A stretch of 64,000 nt of DNA from an uncultured Clostridia bacterium (GTDB lineage Bacteria > Bacillota > Clostridia > TANB77 > CAG-508): positions 1 through 64,000 of the forward strand of contig CAKPKJ010000007.1 in assembly GCA_934167445.1 (NCBI GenBank). Direction: 5' to 3'. Below, in pieces: positions 60,819 through 64,000 of this stretch (its first letter is position 1; each line of letters opens with the position of its first letter). A program made the position numbers and the translations under genes. The notes beneath the pieces are model-generated. The model did no database searches. It was not told the DNA's origin and was given only the letters and a program-made list of their open reading frames with translations.

Positions 60819-63389
60819 ATGTATTTATTTAATAGAATAACAGTAAACCCACAATTGCCAAAAAGGATAAACAAATTATCAACAGTAGCAAATAATTTGT
60901 GGTGGTCTTGGAATACAGAATTTTTACGTTTATTTCAAAGGATTGATATGGACTTATGGGAACAATCAAATAAAAATCCTGTGAAATTTTTGAAACACGT
61001 ATCACAAGAAAGACTAGAGGAAGCAGCTAAAGATGTAACATTTTTAAAAGAATATGACAAAATAGTTGAAGAATTTGAAGACTATATGAATAGCAAAAAC
61101 ACATGGTTTTCTAAAAATTACCCAGAAGAAAAGGGAGACTTAATTGCATATTTTTCAGCAGAATATGGATTAGACCAAACTATTCCAATTTACTCAGGTG
61201 GACTTGGAATATTATCAGGAGACCACTTGAAATCAGCAAGTGACCTAGGAATTCCACTAGTTGCTGTCGGATTACTATATAAAGATGGATACTTTAGTCA
61301 AAAAATAAACGGAGACGGTCAACAACAATCAGAATATAATGAAATAGACCTATACGATTTACCAATCAATCCAGTAAAAAATGAAGTTGGAGAAGATTTA
61401 ATAATATATGTAAAATTCCCTAAAAGAAGATTATATCTAAAAGTATGGAGTATAAACGTAGGTAGAGTTAAATTATATTTATTAGATTCTGACATTGAAA
61501 AAAATAACCCAGAAGATAGAGATGTAACACTAAAACTATATGGTGGAGACCAAGAAATGAGAATTCGCCAAGAAGTAGTTTTAGGACAAGCAGGAGTTGA
61601 GTTATTAACAAAATATTTAAAAGTAGAACCAACAGTTTATCATATGAATGAAGGACACTCAGCATTTTTAAACTTAGAAATAATAAAAAATATTATAGCA
61701 GAAAAACACGTATCATTTGAGGTAGCAAAAGATATAGCAAGCTCAAAAACAGTATTTACAACACACACACCAGTACCAGCTGGAAATGATATATTCCCTC
61801 TAGAATTGGTAGAAAAATATTTCAAAGACTTTTGGCCAAAATTAGGATTATCAAGAGACGAATTTATGCAATTAGGAATGAAACCAGGAAAAAAACTTGA
61901 TAGTGGATTTAATATGGGGATTTTAGCACTAAAAATTGCTGGAAAGAAAAATGGAGTAAGCAAATTACACGGAGCAGTATCAAGAGAACTATTTGGAGAA
62001 ATATGGCCTAATATAGCATCAAATGAAGCACCAATAGGATATGTAACAAATGGTATTCATACTTGCTCATGGCTAGCACCAAAAATGAAAGAACTATATA
62101 ATCAATACTTAATGCCATATTGGCAAGACAGTATGTATCAAGATAAGGTTTGGGAAAAAATAAAAGCAATACCAAATGAAAAATTATGGAATGTCCATAA
62201 TGAAAGGAAAGTCAAATTATTAAAATTAGTAAAAGAAAACACAACAGAAAGACTAAGACGTTCAGGATATAGTTATGAAGATATAACTGAAATTGTGTCA
62301 AAAATAAATCCAAATGCACTAACAATAGGATTTGCAAGACGATTTGCAACATATAAAAGAGCAACATTAATCTTTAAAGATTTAGAAAGAATAACACAAA
62401 TATTAAATAATGCAGATAGACCAGTCCAATTAATATTTGCAGGAAAAGCACATCCAGCAGACAAAGAAGGACAAGACCTAATAAAATTCATACATCAAGT
62501 ATCAATGATGCCACAATTTAAAGGAAAAATATTCTTATTAGAAAACTATAACATAGCAATGTCAAGATATTTAATAAGTGGTGTTGATGTATGGTTAAAT
62601 AATCCAAGAAGACCAATGGAAGCATCTGGAACAAGTGGACAAAAAGCCTCAGTAAATGGAGTTATAAACTTTAGCGTATTAGATGGATGGTGGGCAGAAG
62701 GCTATAATCAAAAAAACGGTTGGACAATAGGAAATAATAGCGAATACGACTCATATGAAGCACAAGACCAAGCTGATAGCCAAAGCCTATATAGAACATT
62801 AGAAGAAAAAATAATACCAGCATACTATGAAAGAGAAGAAAACAATCTACCAACAAGATGGATTGAAATAATGAAAAACTCTATAACATCAACAGGAGGA
62901 AAATATAGCACCGCGAGAATGTTAGTAGATTATACAAATAAATATTATATGCCACTTGCAAAACTAACAAAAAAATACTATTCAAATATAGACAATGTTG
63001 CAGAATATAACACTTGGAAAAAAGACTTATACACAAACTGGAAAGACATCAAAATAAACCAAACAAACAACCTTGACAATATAACAGTAGATGCAGGAAA
63101 CAAAATAGAAGTTGGATGTGAAGTTGAACTACCTAATATCGATATCGAAAATATAGAAGTAGAAGTATATTATGGAAAAATATTAGAAAACGGAATAGTA
63201 GAAAATGTTAGCATAATACCAATGCAATTAGCAGATTCTGACGAAGAACAAAGAAAATACTACTTTACAGCTAAAATAGAACTATCAACAGGTGGAAATT
63301 ATGGTTATACATTTAGAGTAATGCCAAAAAATGAAATGATATTAGAACCAGCAAATTTAAATTTGGTGAAATGGATAACAAAAGAATAA
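60819..63389 (+). CDS. glgP: Alpha-glucan phosphorylase
   Basis: 856 aa. It releases glucose-1-phosphate from glycogen or maltodextrin with PLP as cofactor. It belongs to the form with an N-terminal DUF3417-like region (VNPQLPKRINKLSTVANNLWWSWN), then YFSAEYGLDQTIPIYSGGLG, HLKSASDLGIPLVAVGLLY, HMNEGHSAFL, and EASGTSGQKASVNGV with the PLP-binding Lys. A beta-rich end follows. The ATG at 60819 is 8 nt after AAGGAGG; an earlier frame start at 60768 has no site. No other glycogen gene is near. Confidence 0.95.
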   Translation: MYLFNRITVNPQLPKRINKLSTVANNLWWSWNTEFLRLFQRIDMDLWEQSNKNPVKFLKHVSQERLEEAAKDVTFLKEYDKIVEEFEDYMNSKNTWFSKNYPEEKGDLIAYFSAEYGLDQTIPIYSGGLGILSGDHLKSASDLGIPLVAVGLLYKDGYFSQKINGDGQQQSEYNEIDLYDLPINPVKNEVGEDLIIYVKFPKRRLYLKVWSINVGRVKLYLLDSDIEKNNPEDRDVTLKLYGGDQEMRIRQEVVLGQAGVELLTKYLKVEPTVYHMNEGHSAFLNLEIIKNIIAEKHVSFEVAKDIASSKTVFTTHTPVPAGNDIFPLELVEKYFKDFWPKLGLSRDEFMQLGMKPGKKLDSGFNMGILALKIAGKKNGVSKLHGAVSRELFGEIWPNIASNEAPIGYVTNGIHTCSWLAPKMKELYNQYLMPYWQDSMYQDKVWEKIKAIPNEKLWNVHNERKVKLLKLVKENTTERLRRSGYSYEDITEIVSKINPNALTIGFARRFATYKRATLIFKDLERITQILNNADRPVQLIFAGKAHPADKEGQDLIKFIHQVSMMPQFKGKIFLLENYNIAMSRYLISGVDVWLNNPRRPMEASGTSGQKASVNGVINFSVLDGWWAEGYNQKNGWTIGNNSEYDSYEAQDQADSQSLYRTLEEKIIPAYYEREENNLPTRWIEIMKNSITSTGGKYSTARMLVDYTNKYYMPLAKLTKKYYSNIDNVAEYNTWKKDLYTNWKDIKINQTNNLDNITVDAGNKIEVGCEVELPNIDIENIEVEVYYGKILENGIVENVSIIPMQLADSDEEQRKYYFTAKIELSTGGNYGYTFRVMPKNEMILEPANLNLVKWITKE

Positions 63390-63427
63390 ATAAAATAAAG
63401 GTTACTAAAAAACGTTGAAAATGTATT

Positions 63428-63474
63428 AAAAATAAAGCTTTTGCTAAATTTTGGCAGATGCTTTATTTTTATAT
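63428..63474 (+). terminator. Terminator after glgP
   Basis: AAAAATAAAGC (63428-63438) pairs with GCTTTATTTTTAT, whose right arm forms the T-run; an inner TTTGC.../GGCAGA part is imperfect. Confidence 0.75.
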
Positions 63475-63529
63475 TATAGAAGTATTAAACAATAAGACAA
63501 AGAAATTAGAAAGTGAGGGCTAATACAAT

Positions 63530-63904
63530 ATGTATAATATGTTAATTTCAATAAAACCAGAATATATAGAAAATATTTTTAATGGAAGTAAAAAATACGA
63601 ATATAGAAAAATTAGGTGTAAACAAGACATTGATAAAATCATAATATACTCAACATATCCTATTATGAAAGTGGTAGGTGAAGCAAAAGTAGAAAAAATA
63701 TTAGAGGATTCACCGGATCGTATATGGGAGAAAACTAAAAAATACTCAGGCATAGATTTGAATTTTTATCAAAAATATTTTAAAGATAGAAGTAAAGCAA
63801 TAGCATATAAGTTAACAAATATAAAGAAATATGACAGTCCAAAAGAACTTTCTAGTTATGGAATAAAGGCAGCACCACAATCATTTGTATATATTCAAAT
63901 ATAA
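63530..63904 (+). CDS. ASCH/PUA-like domain protein
   Basis: 124 aa. It starts NMLISIKPEYIENIFNGSKKYEYRK, a pattern of ASCH-type proteins, then IIIYSTYPIMKVVGEAKVEKIL and AYKLTNIKKYDSPKEL and closes APQSFVYI. ASCH and EVE domains are PUA-like and thought to bind RNA or modified bases; the role of this one is unknown. The start has only a weak GAGGG about 11 nt upstream. Nothing is seen in the last 96 bases of the window. Confidence 0.8.
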   Translation: MYNMLISIKPEYIENIFNGSKKYEYRKIRCKQDIDKIIIYSTYPIMKVVGEAKVEKILEDSPDRIWEKTKKYSGIDLNFYQKYFKDRSKAIAYKLTNIKKYDSPKELSSYGIKAAPQSFVYIQI

Positions 63905-64000
63905 AAAAGATATTACAAAATATTTAAAGAAGGACTATTTTTTCGAAGTTTATACTTATGACTCATAACTCTAAGGTGAGTTTGAAATAAATTTGCTTTA

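Noticed and set aside
1..64000. DGR reverse transcriptase, CRISPR array or tRNA genes within the window
   Set aside because: No protein with a YxDD-type reverse transcriptase motif, no regularly spaced repeats and no cloverleaf with a GTTCRA arm was found by eye on either strand.

Overview
This window looks like a low-GC Gram-positive chromosome, most probably an uncultured, possibly gut-associated, member of the Clostridia. The reasons are AT-rich DNA with A/T-ending codons, strong AGGAGG ribosome binding sites, spoVA sporulation genes, GatCAB amidotransferase, Mn-dependent pyrophosphatase, a small alarmone synthetase and a Gram-positive style type IV pilus cluster. The taxon is inferred; no 16S rRNA gene is present. 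I found no tRNA genes, CRISPR array, phage structural genes or complete classical insertion sequence.

Layout. 1-2200: the end of a truncated gene, a lone 5S rRNA, a flavin reductase-like gene and a GC-richer cysteine-protease-like gene that looks imported. 2270-6260: rpmG-secE-nusG-rplK-rplA-rplJ-rplL, with a strong promoter and an L10 leader with attenuator; rpoB/rpoC do not follow. 6276-9793: gatCAB. 9887-16667: a small membrane protein, rpsT, rpiB, a TagO/WecA-type transferase fused to rubredoxin, hslO, ppaC, a frameshifted lipid flippase and HU. 16768-22076: accessory locus 1, holding a pseudopilin with an FGE/C-type-lectin-like domain, a pseudopilin with BspA-like leucine-rich repeats, a PD-(D/E)XK transposase-like nuclease, and remnants of both of the last two families. 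22137-35979: scpB, proS, a small alarmone synthetase, gltX, engB, serS, a Na/Ca exchanger-like protein, infC-rpmI-rplT with its leader, spoVAC-D-E with a dodecin, and rsmB. 36043-45949: a type IV pilus operon (PilM-PilN fusion, PilO-like, PilP-like, two pilins, prepilin peptidase-like, two minor pilins, PilB, PilT, PilC). 46014-49514: a ROK kinase, a GH25-LysM lysozyme and two GC-rich related genes of unknown function. 49545-51592: rpsB-tsf with a leader. 51891-55666: accessory locus 2, an XRE regulator divergent from a second FGE-like plus LRR pseudopilin pair. 55821-63904: pyrH-frr-ispA-uppS-cdsA-rseP, glgP and an ASCH-domain protein.

How the parts fit. The pilus operon supplies a motor, platform and pilins. 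The two accessory loci supply large cell-surface proteins with the same kind of prepilin N-terminus, so they could be exported or displayed by the same machine. Both loci carry the same ordered pair: an FGE/C-type-lectin-like pseudopilin followed by an LRR pseudopilin. In locus 2 the last 40 or so codons of the FGE-like gene jump to about 54% GC and are full of NNC/NNT codons around an RGG...GFR frame. This resembles the variable region of a diversity-generating retroelement target whose reverse transcriptase lies outside the window. A diversified pilus-associated ligand-binding protein is the most interesting hypothesis here; it needs a genome-wide search to confirm.
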